This document shows positions 1-11,995 of a stretch of 64,000 nt of DNA, in pieces. A model generated the notes under the pieces. It did no database searches. It was not told the DNA's origin and saw only the letters and a program-made list of their open reading frames with translations. This DNA comes from Oryzias latipes (Eukaryota > Chordata > Actinopteri > Beloniformes > Adrianichthyidae): contig NC_019877.2 of assembly GCF_002234675.1 (NCBI RefSeq), positions 4,309,041 through 4,373,040 on the forward strand, given 5' to 3'. Each line of letters starts with the position of its first letter. Within the stretch, counting starts at the first letter, position 1. Position numbers and translations under genes: made by a program.

Positions 1-251
1 GCTGCGTCAGACGGAGGCAGCTGTGAGCGGAATAGGTGACTCCAAGCTTCGCCTTCTCCACCCAATGGGGCAATAATTAAGGCTAGAGGCTGCCTGATCA
101 TATTTGATGTTAGGGTTTCTACTAAGTTCCTTGATATATTGACTTAAAGTCTTTATTTTTATCCAATCTCTTTTTTTCCTCTTTTAGTATGGAGAAGTCG
201 TTTACTTAATTTAATATTTCAAGACAAAAGTTGCATTTTCAAAGTACTAAA
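1..251. other. No recognisable feature
   Basis: Unique-looking AT-rich sequence at the window edge. I see no coding frame, RNA gene or repeat terminus here. Confidence 0.4.
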
Positions 252-723
252 TTAAAGTCCCACTCCAATAATTTGATCCATTGTAAAAGCATTCCCAGTC
301 AACCAGTCAGCCCCCTTACCGTCCCCATTGGGAGCTCTCTGGTTACACCTAGCTTACAGCCCCTCACAGCCCCAACCTAACATTAACGGTGCAACAAAAA
401 TGGTGAACAATATTGGAGTTATCCAGCTCTACAGTATAGAGCCAGATGCCAGCTCTGAAGAAGAAAATGAAGACGTGGATCTATTAGTCTAGGACAGGGC
501 AGGCAGCTTGTGGGCCCGCTCATCATATTTTTTTATGTCTCAAAAATATATTTTTTTTCAAACTGCATTTTTTCTTCTGTCCCTGATTCACAATGATTTG
601 AATGCAAAATACTTTATTTTCTTTATATATGCCCCTTTTCATCAGAAAAATGCCACAAGAAGACGTTAGCCCCCCCCCACACACACACACACACAAAACC
701 TTTTCATCAGAGTGGGTCGTTAA
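252..723 (+). mobile_element. Non-autonomous DNA transposon, TTAA-ended family, long copy
   Basis: The copy begins TTAAAGTCCCACTCC and ends GAGTGGGTCGTTAA, so the ends are short inverted repeats starting with TTAA. Copies of the same family lie at 44063-44409 and 48515-48842, with a reverse-orientation copy near 38640-38905 and fragments near 15705 and 18068. This copy is longer than the 44-kb and 48-kb copies. It keeps an internal block containing a 30-codon open frame at 400-492 and a C/CA microsatellite near 671-695. TTAA ends suggest a piggyBac-type element, but the class is inferred from the ends only. Confidence 0.65.
671..695. repeat. Poly-C and (CA)n microsatellite
   Basis: A run of about nine C is followed by alternating CA, inside the TTAA-ended element. 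Confidence 0.85.
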
Positions 724-2283
724 TGCATTAAGAAAAACTAACAAAAAAGTCTGTTTTTAAAGTAAAACAAGTATCCTTTAGGAGAAGTTATTTTGTGGGT
801 TTCATGGATCAATGTGTACAAAAAGAAAGACAAAATCAAAAAGTATGTTATTTTTTAAACCAGATGATTTTTTATATCCAATTTTTAACTTAGCTGCACA
901 CAACTGGTAATTTATGATTTATGTTTACAGCTGTTTTGTTTTCGAATATATTGCCTCACTGTACTGCGGCATGTCAACCACAATCCACATTAAACCCGAT
1001 GCTTCCTCATAAAGATTCTTCTGTTTCCTATTTGTGAAAGAGGCAAAGTTTAGCTGTTTCCCCGCTTGTCTTATTAGGTCTTTTTTTCAGCAATTACTGC
1101 CTAATCTAAAAAAGGTAGATTCAATGAGCTGCTTTGAAGCTGTTATCTTGCTCCGCTGGAATTCTCAGAGAAAAACAGCTGATGCTGTAAACATGTGCAG
1201 GTGTACGAATATCTTTCTCTCCACTTTGGTGGGACACAGCCTGGGTATATAGATAGATAGATTATTTTGTTTTTGCCAAATCAGAGTGAAAATAAAGAAG
1301 TGGATTAGTTTTTCTAAATTATGTCTGGACGTAGAAACACACACGCATTTCCAATGTCTGGCTTGTGGGCCAAATCCATTCAAATTCTACCAGCCTGCAG
1401 GCTTCCATCATAAAATCCCTAATTTAAACACAGCCTTTGTTGAACTTGCATGTAAAGTTACTTTTCATTTGATACCATTTGGGCGTGTTAAATTTTGCTT
1501 ACCATTTTGCTCCAATGTTGTCCAGAATGCCACTTGTGTGACCTGAGACCCAGTTCACCGCCGTTACGCACAAACAGTGGTGATTCTGAAGACTCAACGT
1601 CTTTCACATCCACAATCATATGGAAAGCATATGACAGGACACTCAAAAGTGTTTGGTTTAAAAAGATAATATTCTAACATTAGATTATTATTCAGCTGAA
1701 TCATCTTGAGCAATGCAAAATATGTTGGAGACAAAACTGGACAATGTCTGCTGACTTTGACTGAAGCATTGCACTATAAAAGTGAAAACCCATTTAAAAG
1801 CTCTGATCATGAAAAGGAGTGTGCACAACGAGCTCTAACAACCTGATTAGAAACACTAACTGCTGCAGAAAGCGGCGCACAGCAAACACATCCACCATGT
1901 CAGCATGGGAGATTAGTTCTCAGTGAGGAATGAAGGGCGGGAAGACAATCAGTCTCTGATTCAAAACATGAGAAAACATTTGGCAACAGTTTTCTCAGTG
2001 GTCAAAAAAAAGGTTCTGTGTGTCTGGAAACTGTAACGCTGACAGTTTATTTATTCCAAAACGGGCAAAAAATATATTCTTAATCTGTTTATTTGCTGTT
2101 TTTCATGAGCTGAAATCCCAGTACAGAACGCTCATCTGTGTGTTCATGTAAGAGCCAATAAAATCCAGACATTGCTGCCAGTTTATAAAATGTTTTTTTT
2201 TTTATCAGGATAAAGCCACAGCATCGTTGAAATCATTGCTGTTTCTTTCTCAAGCAAACAAAAATCTGTAACTTTAGCCAGTG
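724..2283. other. Intergenic, no gene seen
   Basis: AT-rich DNA with short stop-limited frames only. A small GATA run sits near 1249-1262. No splice-linked coding frame, RNA gene or clear transposon terminus was found. Confidence 0.5.
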
Positions 2284-2473
2284 CTGTGGGAATTTGTGGA
2301 GGAATTTAGGGCTGCCCCCTGTTCCCTTCTCCACCTCTGTGCCGGTTCCAAGCCCGGTTTGAGAAGGTTGCGTCAGGAAGGGCATCCGGCGTAAAACATT
2401 GCCAAATTTGCCATGCGACTTGTTCGCTGTGGCGACCCCTGATGGGAGAAGCCGAAAGAGGAAGAAGAATGTA
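2284..2473 (+). repeat. Retrotransposon 3' tail (RTE/SINE-like fish repeat)
   Basis: The segment carries the phrase GGTTGCGTCAGGAAGGGCAT and, later, GTGGCGACCCCTGATGGGAG followed by an A/G-rich end. I recognise this as a very common dispersed 3' tail in fish genomes, associated with RTE-type LINEs and SINEs. No coding region remains. Family assignment is from memory. Confidence 0.65.
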
Positions 2474-2826
2474 AGTAACCCTTTTACATAATCCAGTCAA
2501 TTTGCTAAAATTAACCACACGTAAAACCAAAAAGCGTTTTTGCTTTACAACACTGCCACCTACTGGAGAACATCTATATTACATTATAACATTATATTAT
2601 CAATTTTTAGAGTCTGTTCATCTCTTATTCTTCCAAAAAAGGTCACCTGTTATTATAATACTTAAATATTAGATTTCATGTTTTTATATTCCAAAATGAG
2701 GGAAATTATTATTTGTTTTTTTATTGCATAACGTTTTTATTAAGTATTTAACATTTTTTTCTTCTAAGATTTTTTAGCACTACATTTATTTTCGATTTTA
2801 TGTGTTGTTATTCCATTTGCTATGCC

Positions 2827-3000
2827 ACTAGTTTAGCAGGGAAAACTTGAAAAATAGCAGAACAGGACACAGGAACACCTACCTTCCTTTGTCATTCATG
2901 ATATGGATCAGATGCGTCAATTTGACCTGAAATTACCTGACTGAAAACAGTAAATAACTAGTTTAGCAGGGAAAACTTGAAAAATAGCAGAACAGGACAC
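2827..3000. repeat. 44-bp perfect direct repeats flanking an 86-bp repeat fragment
   Basis: The 44 bases at 2827-2870 recur exactly at 2957-3000. The 86 bases between them (2871-2956) match the head of the repeat copy at 18598-18680. It looks like an insertion or duplication with an unusually long flanking duplication. Confidence 0.85.
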
Positions 3001-3307
3001 TATAAGGGTCCAAACTGGAGAGCAAAGGTTACCATATTTCCCCATCTTGTCTTAAGAGTTTCTGTCAGATTGAATCTAGAAACAGTATCAGGGTAATTTA
3101 CTTCTTTTTTCAATCATTCGATATTTGTTTGTTGTTTTTGCTTATTTGTTTTTCACATTTTTGCCATCCAAAGAGCACACATTGATTACAAAATGCAAAA
3201 GTAAATACATTTGTTGTACATGCTCTGTCTGTGAGAGGAAAAAATGTCAGTTTTCTTCTTTTTGTTGTCCGTATGCCACTACAGAAGTTATTTTAAAAGA
3301 TTGTTAG

Positions 3308-4047
3308 CTGTTGACAGAAATCCTGTGATGCAACCTGGACACATCATCAGTGATGTTACCTGGGGTCATGGGTTTGTTTTGGATCTTTATTTTTTTTTTC
3401 TTTATTTTTTTACCAGCTGTATATTTAAATAAAACCCCTTTGTAATTTCAGTTAAACTTTATTCATGTACGTTATTTTTGGAAATATTTTTTGTTGGACC
3501 GGATGGAAAAGAAAAGGAGTAAAGAAGAGAGGGGTGATTATAGTAGCGAGGGGGAGATGAAGCGTCAGAATGCAACAAGTTGCTGGAGTTTTATAATCAC
3601 AACTAACAGGTTAGGATGCATGTCAAATGTCATGTCAAATCTAAAATGGGCGGGGCCTGTCCACACACACACACTCAAACGTTACAAACGTGGCTCCGAA
3701 AGTGTTCACACACAAACAAGTTTACAAAGACATACGACCACAAACATTCACACACCCCTACTTATGCATTCAGACTAACACGTGAAACATTTCATTCAGT
3801 CACGCAACTATTTGTGCAAAGGTGAGATAGCACCTGTGCTCCAGTCAGTGTTTATGTTCTTCTGGGGTGGATGGTGGAATGTAAAAAAGAGGCCCCCAGC
3901 GCAGCAGCAGCAGCCGGGACCCCCCAATGCCCGTACAGTACAGCAGATGGGAAAGACCGACCGCCTGCCGGGGAACCACACCCGCCACCCCGGGCAGGGC
4001 CAGCGGGACCACTACAGTGGCCCCCAACGCCGGAGAGCAGGGGGGCG
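3308..4047 (+). repeat. Older dispersed repeat, left part, split by the BEL element
   Basis: The first 80 bases (TGTTGACAGAAATCCTGTGA onward) match 18687-18770. A GC-rich stretch at 3880-4047 then runs directly into the BEL target duplication CAGGG. The sequence resumes on the other side at 10870 and continues into a block that matches 18775-19660. I read it as one old repeat copy interrupted by the retrotransposon. CA-rich low-complexity DNA fills 3655-3770. Its class is unknown. Confidence 0.55.
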
Positions 4048-4052
4048 CAGGG

Positions 4053-4429
4053 TGTATAGTTCCAGTGTTAAGTCCTCAGTTTTGACGCTCCTGCCGCTCT
4101 CCTCGTTATCCAACGATCCAATAAAAATCCACAGTCCAAAAGTAAAAGAGAAAATCTTTAATTCCTTTTTCTTCAGGTTGAAAAATGAACAATAATCCAC
4201 AGTGAACTTAAGGGAAAACTGAATAAATATAAAGAAAATATGCAAATTAACGAGAAGAACTTAGCGAGGTCAAAAAACTGTTTGACTCCATTCCAAAATT
4301 GAGACCGACGTGCATCTGCTGCGTGACCACCCGTCAACTACAGAGTGAAACCCCGGCTCCCCCTACTGGCTGTAAACTGAATAACACTCTAAATGCAAAA
4401 TGGTCATCTCTGGCATTAAGGCGTCTACA
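4053..4429 (-). repeat. BEL 3' LTR
   Basis: On the minus strand it runs from TGTAGACGCC to CTATACA, so it has TG...CA ends. It is about 99% identical to the other LTR by eye. On the plus strand it contains AATAAAAATCC at about 4119-4129. Confidence 0.93.
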
Positions 4430-4442
4430 TTACCGGCCCCTA
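4430..4442 (-). other. Candidate polypurine tract of the BEL element
   Basis: On the minus strand, TTAGGGGCCGGTAA lies directly upstream of the 3' LTR, the expected site for plus-strand priming. It is short and interrupted, so the call is positional. Confidence 0.5.
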
Positions 4443-4567
4443 ATTGTTATCAAACCCTTTGAAACAATTACTTAATGTCCTAATAAACTCAAATAAGCTA
4501 TTTTACAAACAATTAAACATGCAGCTAGCACCTATTTAAACATTGACATTTTCATTAGTGCTCATGC

Positions 4568-7500
4568 TTACTCATCAGACTCCACAAGAAGACACAACTT
4601 GGTAATCGGTCGACAAAGTTCGTTGGTCTTAGTCTTCACTTTCACTTGTCGAACAAAACCTTGTCTATCAGGAAGGGTTTGCACGACTCTTCCAAGCGGC
4701 CAGGATTTTCTGGGTGAGGTATCATCTACGATGAGAACCACATCTCCCACATGAAAGTTCCTGCTAGGTGTAGCCCACCTTTGACGTTCCTGAAGATGGG
4801 TGAGGTATTCCTTACACCAGCGTTTCCAGAATATGTCCGCCAAGTACTGAACTTGCCTCCATCTACGATTGACGTACAAATCGTTTCTTTCAAAAATCCC
4901 TGGAGGCAGCTCAGGTTTGGTCTTAAGCAGCAACAGATGGTTAGGTGTGAGGGCTTCAAGGTCGTTGAGGTCGGTAGAAGCTTTCGTTATGGGTCGACTG
5001 TTTATGATCGATTCAGCCTGTGATTTTGTTGATATTCCATTCTTTGACTGATCTCTTTAACTCACTGTCAGCTGATCTTAAGTTGGTGCCATTGTCCGAG
5101 TACATTTCTGTCACCTGTGCTCTCCTAGCGATGAACCTTCTGATGGCATTGAGGCAAGCGTTAGTGTCCAGTGATGCAGCCACTTCAAAGTGCACAGCTC
5201 GAATGGCTAAACACGTAAATATAACACCATATCTTTTGACTTGAGTTCTTCCTCTTCTTACCAGAAATGGGCCAAAGTAATCAACACCAACTCTGGTAAA
5301 TGGAGGGTCGTCAGGAATGACTCTACATCTTGGTAAATCTGCCATAAGTTGTTTACCACATGAACCATACATCCTCTTGCAAATTACACATTCAGACAAA
5401 ACTTTCCTTATAGCACCGTGAGCCCCTGGGATCCAGAATCTTTGACGCAAAGTGGCCAACACGTGATTTCTTCCAGCGTGTCCAGTGCTATGGTGAATGT
5501 GTCTCAGCAGAAGTTTTGAGATGTGTGACCCTTTTGGCAGGATGGCTTGATGCTTTGAGTCATATGGCATTGCAGAATGACTTAACCGTCCTCCAACCCT
5601 TAGTACATCATCTTGCAGAATTGGGTTCAACTTGAAGAGAGGGTTACTTTTCTTCAAAACTGTGCCATTCCTTAATGCTGATACATCATCTTTGAATGTT
5701 CGTCTTTGACAGTACTTCACGATCTCTGTCTCTGCTCTTGTCAGATCATCACAAGTCAAACGAGTGCCATTGCAAACATTCTTACGGAGGTTGGTTATCT
5801 GCAATTCAGTTGAAGCACTTGAATCCTTCTTGGTTTTTATTTCGTTTAGCAAGTCTTTCAACTTTAGGAACCAGGCCACTGCACGCTTTAGTTTTGTCCA
5901 AGATGAGTAATAGGTCATCAATTTGTCCGTGGCTGTTTCAAGCTCTTCAACCTGAATAGTATGTGTTTAAACTGCTTTCTTGACCTCTGGATCAGTGTGA
6001 TCCAACACTTCCGGAGCAGGATTTTTGGGCCACTGTGACTTATCATGGCGAATGAAGTCTGGTCCTGTCAGCCAATCTTGATGTTTCAGAAAAGCATCCA
6101 CTGTTAGTCCTCTAGACACGCAATCAGCAGGATTCAGAGTTCCGGGCACGTATCTCCACTGAGAAGGTTTTGAGTGATCCAAGATTCTTGAAATCCGGTT
6201 GGCGACAAATGTCTTAAATCTTGCACTTTCGCTGCTCAGGTACTTTAGCACTGAGGTGCTATCTGTCCAAAACACTGACTCACTGAGTTCCAAATCCAAC
6301 TCTCTTCTTAAAAGCATATCCATTTTCACTGCAACTGTGGCTGCGATCAACTCCATTCTTGGGATGGTTTGTGATTTTAAAAGGAGCGACTCTTGCCTTT
6401 GCCAGAATTAGCGTAGACTGAGCCTCTTTGTTTTCACTATGAAGTGTAAGATAACTCACTGTTCCGTAAGCGTCCTCGCTGGCATCTGAAAAATGATGAA
6501 GTTGTGCGAAGATTGGGTTTTTGAGTGGCTTTGATTTAACACATCTGTTTACTCCAAAGGAGTCGAGAGCCTTCAGACTGGAGATCCAGTTCATCCAATC
6601 CTTTAGAATGTTCTCTGTCAGCTCTTCATCGACATAAACCTTGCAGGATGAGTTTTGCTGGCAGGATGGCAGGAGCCAGAAACCCCAGCGGATCATAAAT
6701 TGAACTCACGAGTGAGAGCAATCCTCTTCTGGTGTGTGGTCGTTTTTTCAGATTAATCTTGAACTTAAACTGATCAGTCTCAGTGCACCATTGTATTCCT
6801 AATGCTCTTTCCACCGGTAGGTTGCCTTTATTTAGATCCAAATCTTGATATCCTTGTGCTCTCTCCTCAGCAGAGATTGCATTAAGGACTGTGCGACTGT
6901 TGCTTGACCATTTTGTCAGCCGAAATCCTCCCTTCTTCAACATGCTCCGTAAGTCTTTACATAGATTTACAGCTGTGTCTTCATCACTGGTTGATTTGAG
7001 GCAGTCGTCAACGTAAAAGTTTTTTCTTCACTGTGTTTGAGACTTCTTGGGTAAACTCATTCTCAAAATCAGTAGCACATTGTCGAAGAGCGAAATTTGC
7101 AACACTTGGAGAGGATGTTGCTCCAAAAATGTGGACAAGCATCTTGTGATCACAGAGCTCTTGACTGTAATCTCCATCGGGCCACCAGACAAATCTAAGA
7201 AGATCTGTGTCGCTGTTATTGACTCTAACTTGGTGAAACATGGCTTCTACGTCAGCTTTGATGGCCACTGTTTCTTCTCTGAAACGCAGAAGGACTCCCA
7301 CCAGAGAACTGGTTAGATCGGGTCCCTGCAAGAGCTCATTGTTTAGTGAGACACCTTGATAGCTTGCACCACAATCAAACACAACACGTAAATTTTGCTT
7401 TGTTGGGTGTCTTACTCCATGGTGAGGCAGGTACCAAGTTCGTCCTTGAACTGGTTCCTCTTCTTCATCTTTGAGCTTCACGGCATACCCTTTCTTCAGA

Positions 7501-8495
7501 AGATCATTCATAACTGCAACATATTCCTTGTGCAATTCTGGGTCTCTTGAAAACCGTTTTTGTAGGTTTAATGCACGTTGCTCGGCAACTGATCGATTAT
7601 TTGGCATGATCAGTGCTTTGTTTTTTACTGGAAGACAAATATTGTAATGTCCATCCACCAACTTTGAAGATTGTGACACCATGTCAATGAACTTATGGTC
7701 ATTTTTAGACATCTCTTTGATTTCGTCTTGTCCAGCATCTGGGAAATCTTGCTTGAACTGCAAGTGCCAAAGTTCCTCAAGTCTAGAAACCGATAATCTG
7801 TTTGATGTGACCTTTGTCATCCTGTTGGTTTCCAATGTTCCACTTCCATTCTTCAAAGGTCCATTTAAGGTCCAGCCTAATGATGTTCTTATGGCATATG
7901 GTCCATCGTCCACACTGCTGATCACCTGCAGTGGCTCCATTGCCTTAGAAACATTTGCTCCAACAAGTAGTCCAATCTCTGCTTGGATTACAGGAAGATG
8001 AACTTCATTTAAGTGAGGCCATTTGATGATGTCTTCTTGTCGAGGAATGTTATCTTTAGTTACAGGGATAGTGTTTTGTGAAAACACCTCTGGCAAACTG
8101 ATGAAATTGTCTCCCTGTAAGTTGCTTATTTCCAGTCCGGTCACGACTCGAGTATTTACAAGAGATTCGTTGCCCATGGTTCGCAACAGAATGCTAGTTT
8201 TGAGTCCAGTCAGATTAAGCTGATTGATCAGAGATTCCGTTGCAAATGTAGCTGAGCTTCCTGGATCCAAAAATGCGTATGTTTTTATGATATGGGTTCC
8301 CTTCTGAGCCTTAACGAGAACTGGAACGATTGACAGCCCACAGTCATCCCTTCCGGCCCTGGTAACCCCCACCTTTTCTGTCATTTGCACCAAAGCACTT
8401 GATACTGTTTGCTGTTCACTGCTGTCCTTTTTTCCTTCTTCATTGGAGTCTCTTTGAACTTTATGGAGCAGTGTGGGGTGTAGCTTATCACACAT
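4568..8495 (-). pseudogene. BEL pol remnant: protease, RT, RNase H, integrase
   Basis: The frame from 8495 downward starts with a retroviral-type aspartic protease region (motif LDPGSSAT near 8240-8265). Reverse transcriptase follows. It is broken by a frameshift in an A run near 7020, just before the catalytic FYVDD box, and again near 6640. RNase H (FWTDSTS near 6270) is preceded by another frameshift near 6370. The integrase block (5921-5013) has the HHCC finger (HIHHSTGH and CVICKR) and the first two acidic catalytic residues (VDYFGPF and YSDNGT). Sequence between about 5040 and 5005 then jumps to a distal region, so the segment that should hold the third catalytic acid is missing. The C-terminal BEL domain is intact at 4933-4568. 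Confidence 0.9.
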
Positions 8496-10344
8496 TTAGC
8501 AACGAAGTTTGACTTTGCAGTTGGTGCTCATGTGTCCATGCCTCAGACAGGCGAAGCACAACCCTTTGCTTTTCAGGAAGTCTATCTTGTCTTTGTGCAA
8601 TTTATTCTTCAGCCTTTCACAGATTTCCAGGTTATGCTGTCCACCTTTGCAATACAGGCATGGTTTGCTGTATGCATCTACTGTTGTTCCCTTTGATTCA
8701 GAACTGTTTTTAACATCTTGTGCCACAATGGTAGTGGTGAAAACCTTTGGTTTTGGTGCTGGTACAATTTCTCTGGGACTTGAAGTGTCTTTGATATTTC
8801 CATAGAGTGGGTGCAGCAAATATTTAACCTGCTTGTTGACAAATTCTACAAAGTCTTTAAACTTAACCCTTTTCCTGCTTTTCTCTTGAAGATCACAAGC
8901 CGTCTTCCTCCAGATATCTTTGGCTTTAAAGGGAAGTTAATTTACCAGGGACTTGATTGTAGCTGTGTTGTCCAGATCTTCCATGTAGCTGCTAACTGTC
9001 ATTGCATTGAGACAGCTGGTGAGAAATAATGCAAATGACTGCAGAGCAGAACCATCTTCTGATTTGATTGGTTGCCATTCCAAAGCTCTTTTTATATAAG
9101 CTTCTGCAATAGTGTAGTCATCACCAAAAAACTCTTGTAACATCTGTTTAGCTTTCATGTAGCCTGCTGACGGTTCCATGTGGATGCAGCTTTTAACCAA
9201 CTCGTGTGGCTGGTTTCCTGTGTATTGTAGCAAAAACTGTAGGCGATCACAGTTATCACTAGATCGACTTTCCACTGCGTGTTCAATGCATCGAATGAAG
9301 GATTTGTATTCAAGTGGGTCGCCCTTGAAAACTGGGATTCTGAAGTCTGGAAGTAGTGATGCTTTATGGTTCTTCACAAGGTATTCTGTTACATTAGCTT
9401 GATGAGAAATAGCTTTGCACAGACTGTCAAGCACCAGTTTGTTATCACTTGGATCTGGTTCTGATGCAGCTGGTACAGATCTGGATGAAACATCGACTTT
9501 AATGTCAGGTGCAGGTTTAACTCTCTGATCTTCATCTTGAGAATCAGCATTCACTTTGACTTTGCAATCTTTCCTCTCAACTTTACTGCTGCTTGCCTCT
9601 GAAAATGTTCGTTCAAATTTCTGTAACACATCCATTTTTGCATCTGATTCAGCGAGAGCAGCCTGTATAGCATGTAACTTTTTTTCTAGGCTTTAGCTCA
9701 GTTTCCTTCCTTTTCTCTTGAGCCTCATATTCTGCTTCTCTTTTTTTTCTTTGTGCATGCCACTCTGCTTCTTTTTTCTCTATTGCTAGTTTTTCCATCA
9801 AAGCAGCAGCCTTTGCCTTTAGTGATGCTTGCTCTATAGCAGCTTGCAGTCTTACAGAAGAAGATGAAGACAATGAAGTTCCACTCTCTGAAGGTGACTT
9901 GTGGCGATGCTTACTGCTCCTCTTTGAGGATGTAGATCTGCTATCTGAAGGTTTTATCTCCGTATTGCATTCTTCAGCCATTTGTGAGCGTTTTGTCACC
10001 TCTTTCATCCATTCTTCACATTTCCAAAAGAACTGGTTAAATGTTTGGTTTTTAGGTTCAAACCAACTTATTTGATCTATTAAATAATCCTCTTGATCCA
10101 TATGCCTTTGCAAATCCTCATTTAAATCAACAAACTCCTGGTGCAAGTTATGAAAATCAATGCGCAACTTGTTGTTTACAATGTCCACATTTGCATCATC
10201 TTCCATTAATAGATCGATTTCCTTTGTCATGCTTGTTAATTGTGCAAGCTTACTCCTGCGTGCTTGAACCTTTCTAGATATATAATCTTCCACAGCCTTT
10301 TCAGTCATTTTTATAGTCCGTTTTTCACTGCTTTGATCCTCCAT
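8496..10344 (-). pseudogene. BEL gag remnant
   Basis: The start ATG is at 10342-10344. The first part (10344-9690) is charged and coiled-coil-like, ending in a K/E-rich segment. One frameshift near 9695 moves the frame into the central gag domain (9635-8940), which contains the LPDFRIPVFKGDP motif characteristic of Pao/BEL gag. An in-frame stop at 8937-8939 interrupts it. Two CCHC zinc knuckles follow (CLYCKGGQHNLEIC near 8655, CFACLRHGHMSTNC near 8540). Another in-frame stop at 8496-8498 separates gag from the protease frame. The knuckles would bind RNA during packaging in an active copy. Confidence 0.88.
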
Positions 10345-10492
10345 ATTAGGAAAACATCAAAGACGTTTGACTCTTTGATCTTTGATTTACGGTTCAGAGA
10401 AACGGTAGCAGTTACTTACTTCCAGCGATTTTCTGATTCTTTTCTTGTCCAATGTCAGTCTGGCAATAAAGAGTCAAGTTTTTTGACTAAAA

Positions 10493-10869
10493 TGTGTAGT
10501 TCCAGTGTTAAGTCCTCAGTTTTGACGCTCCTGCCGCTCTCCTCGTTATCCAACGATCCAATAAAAATCCACAGTCCAAAAGTAAAAGAGAAAATCTTTA
10601 ATTCCTTTTTCTTCAGGTTGAAAAATGAACAATAATCCACAGTGAACTTAAGGGAAAACTGAATAAATATGAAGAAAATATGCAAATTAACGAGAAGAAC
10701 TTAGCGAGGTCAAAAAACTGTTGACTCCATTCCAAAATTGAGACCGACGTGCATCTGCTGCGTGACCACCCGTCAACTACAGAGTGAAACCCCGGCTCCC
10801 CCTACTGGCTGTAAACTGAACTAACACACTAAATGCAAAATGGTCATCTCTGGCATTAAGGCGTCTACA
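10493..10869 (-). repeat. BEL 5' LTR
   Basis: This is the right-hand LTR, which is 5' for the minus-strand element. It has the same TG...CA ends as the left copy, with roughly three substitutions and two one-base indels between them. Confidence 0.93.
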
Positions 10870-11995
10870 CAGGGGGTAGAAGGCGCAAGCCCCAGCCGGA
10901 CCCGTAGACCCAGGGGGGCACACCAAGCCCCAGACAGGCGACCCACCACCACCCAGGAGTCCTGAGCTTCCCCCAGCCCCAGGCACGAGTCAGGGCCCCC
11001 CAGGGGGGGTCTGCTCCAGGCAGACACCCCCCCCCCCCCCCCCCCCCTCCAGGCCGCAGTTAGTCCAGGAGAAAGCAAGGCAGGGGGCGGCCACACTCTC
11101 TTTTGTTGCCTCAGTGGTCTCCTTGCTGGCCCCAGTGATGCCCAACATGTTGCATACCCTCCAAAGCGGCTGGTCTAATCTGGTCTAATCCCACTGAGGT
11201 GGGCCTTGCAGCCCACTTGAGTGGGATCACACCTTGCCTGTCATCAGGTGTTCCAGCACTCCTCAACCGAACCAGACTGCTGGTCAGTTCCAGTAGGACA
11301 ATCTGCTTGGAGGCTTCTGAGATCAGCAGCATGTCTGGCCCCAGGGTTGTAGTCGTGATGGTTTCTGGAATGTTCAGTTGCTATCCTAGGTCAACTTTTA
11401 ACTCTTTGTGATGTTGGTAGCAGGCCTGAGTGGTTGGGTTCTGGCAGCTAATGGTGGCTTCTCCCCAGTGTAGATAAAAATGATGGTGTGCTTCACTAAG
11501 AGGCCTTTGCAGGGGCTATGCCACTGCTTATGGTGTTGGCTATTGCTTTCAGGACTTGGTCATGGCACTAGCTGTAGCACCCCTTGCCCATCGCCTTTGA
11601 ACAGCAGCTGAGGATGTGTTAAGTCACATACCTGGTAAAGCTTACATTCTGGTGCAACCAACCTTGTAGGATGTCATGGCCGATATAATTGATATGATAG
11701 ATTCAACATTATTTTTCCTGATTTTTTTGCGTATCAAATTTTCATGTTTGTGAAACACACAATATATTGAGTCCAGCCTTGTTTTAAGCTTATTTTAGAA
11801 CTTATGGAGACCAAAACCTATTATTGCACCTCAAAAAATGAATTTTATCACCAAATATTTATATTTGTTGTAAATATTTATATTTTTAAAAGTGTCGTCG
11901 TGAGCTTAAACTACATGTTTGTTGTTTCAACTTTTTTTCAGGAACATTGCTTCAAAAAAAAAAACAAGTTTAAGCTGAAGGTGAAGTAAGGTGGT
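10870..11995 (+). repeat. Older dispersed repeat, right part (homologous to 18775-19665)
   Basis: After the CAGGG duplication comes GC-rich DNA with a 21-base C run (11027-11047). From 11096 the sequence is clearly homologous to 18775-19665. The minus strand retains a coding remnant (11111-11332, motif SEASKQIVLLELT) that is shared with 18771-19028. The sequence drifts by substitutions and indels, so the copies are old. Probably a decayed LINE-like element, but the class is uncertain. Confidence 0.6.
11027..11047. repeat. Poly-C run (about 21 C)
   Basis: Uninterrupted C homopolymer in a GC-rich repeat. Its length is likely to vary or be mis-assembled. Confidence 0.9.

Larger units (their letters stand above)
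4053..10869 (-). mobile_element. BEL/Pao LTR retrotransposon, complete but defective
   Basis: Two direct LTRs (4053-4429 and 10493-10869, 377 bp each, differing at about five positions by eye) bound an internal region coding on the minus strand. The five bases CAGGG at 4048-4052 are repeated at 10870-10874 as the target-site duplication. Five bp is usual for this superfamily. In order, the internal frames encode a coiled-coil gag region, a gag domain, two CCHC knuckles, an aspartic protease, reverse transcriptase with a YVDD box, RNase H, an HHCC/DDE integrase and the BEL-typical C-terminal domain. Frameshifts, stops and an integrase deletion make it non-autonomous. Confidence 0.95.

Noticed and set aside
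10240-10635. 131-codon plus-strand frame over the BEL 5' LTR
   Set aside because: Antisense of gag and LTR. The same terminal peptide occurs at the other LTR, so it is simply LTR sequence.
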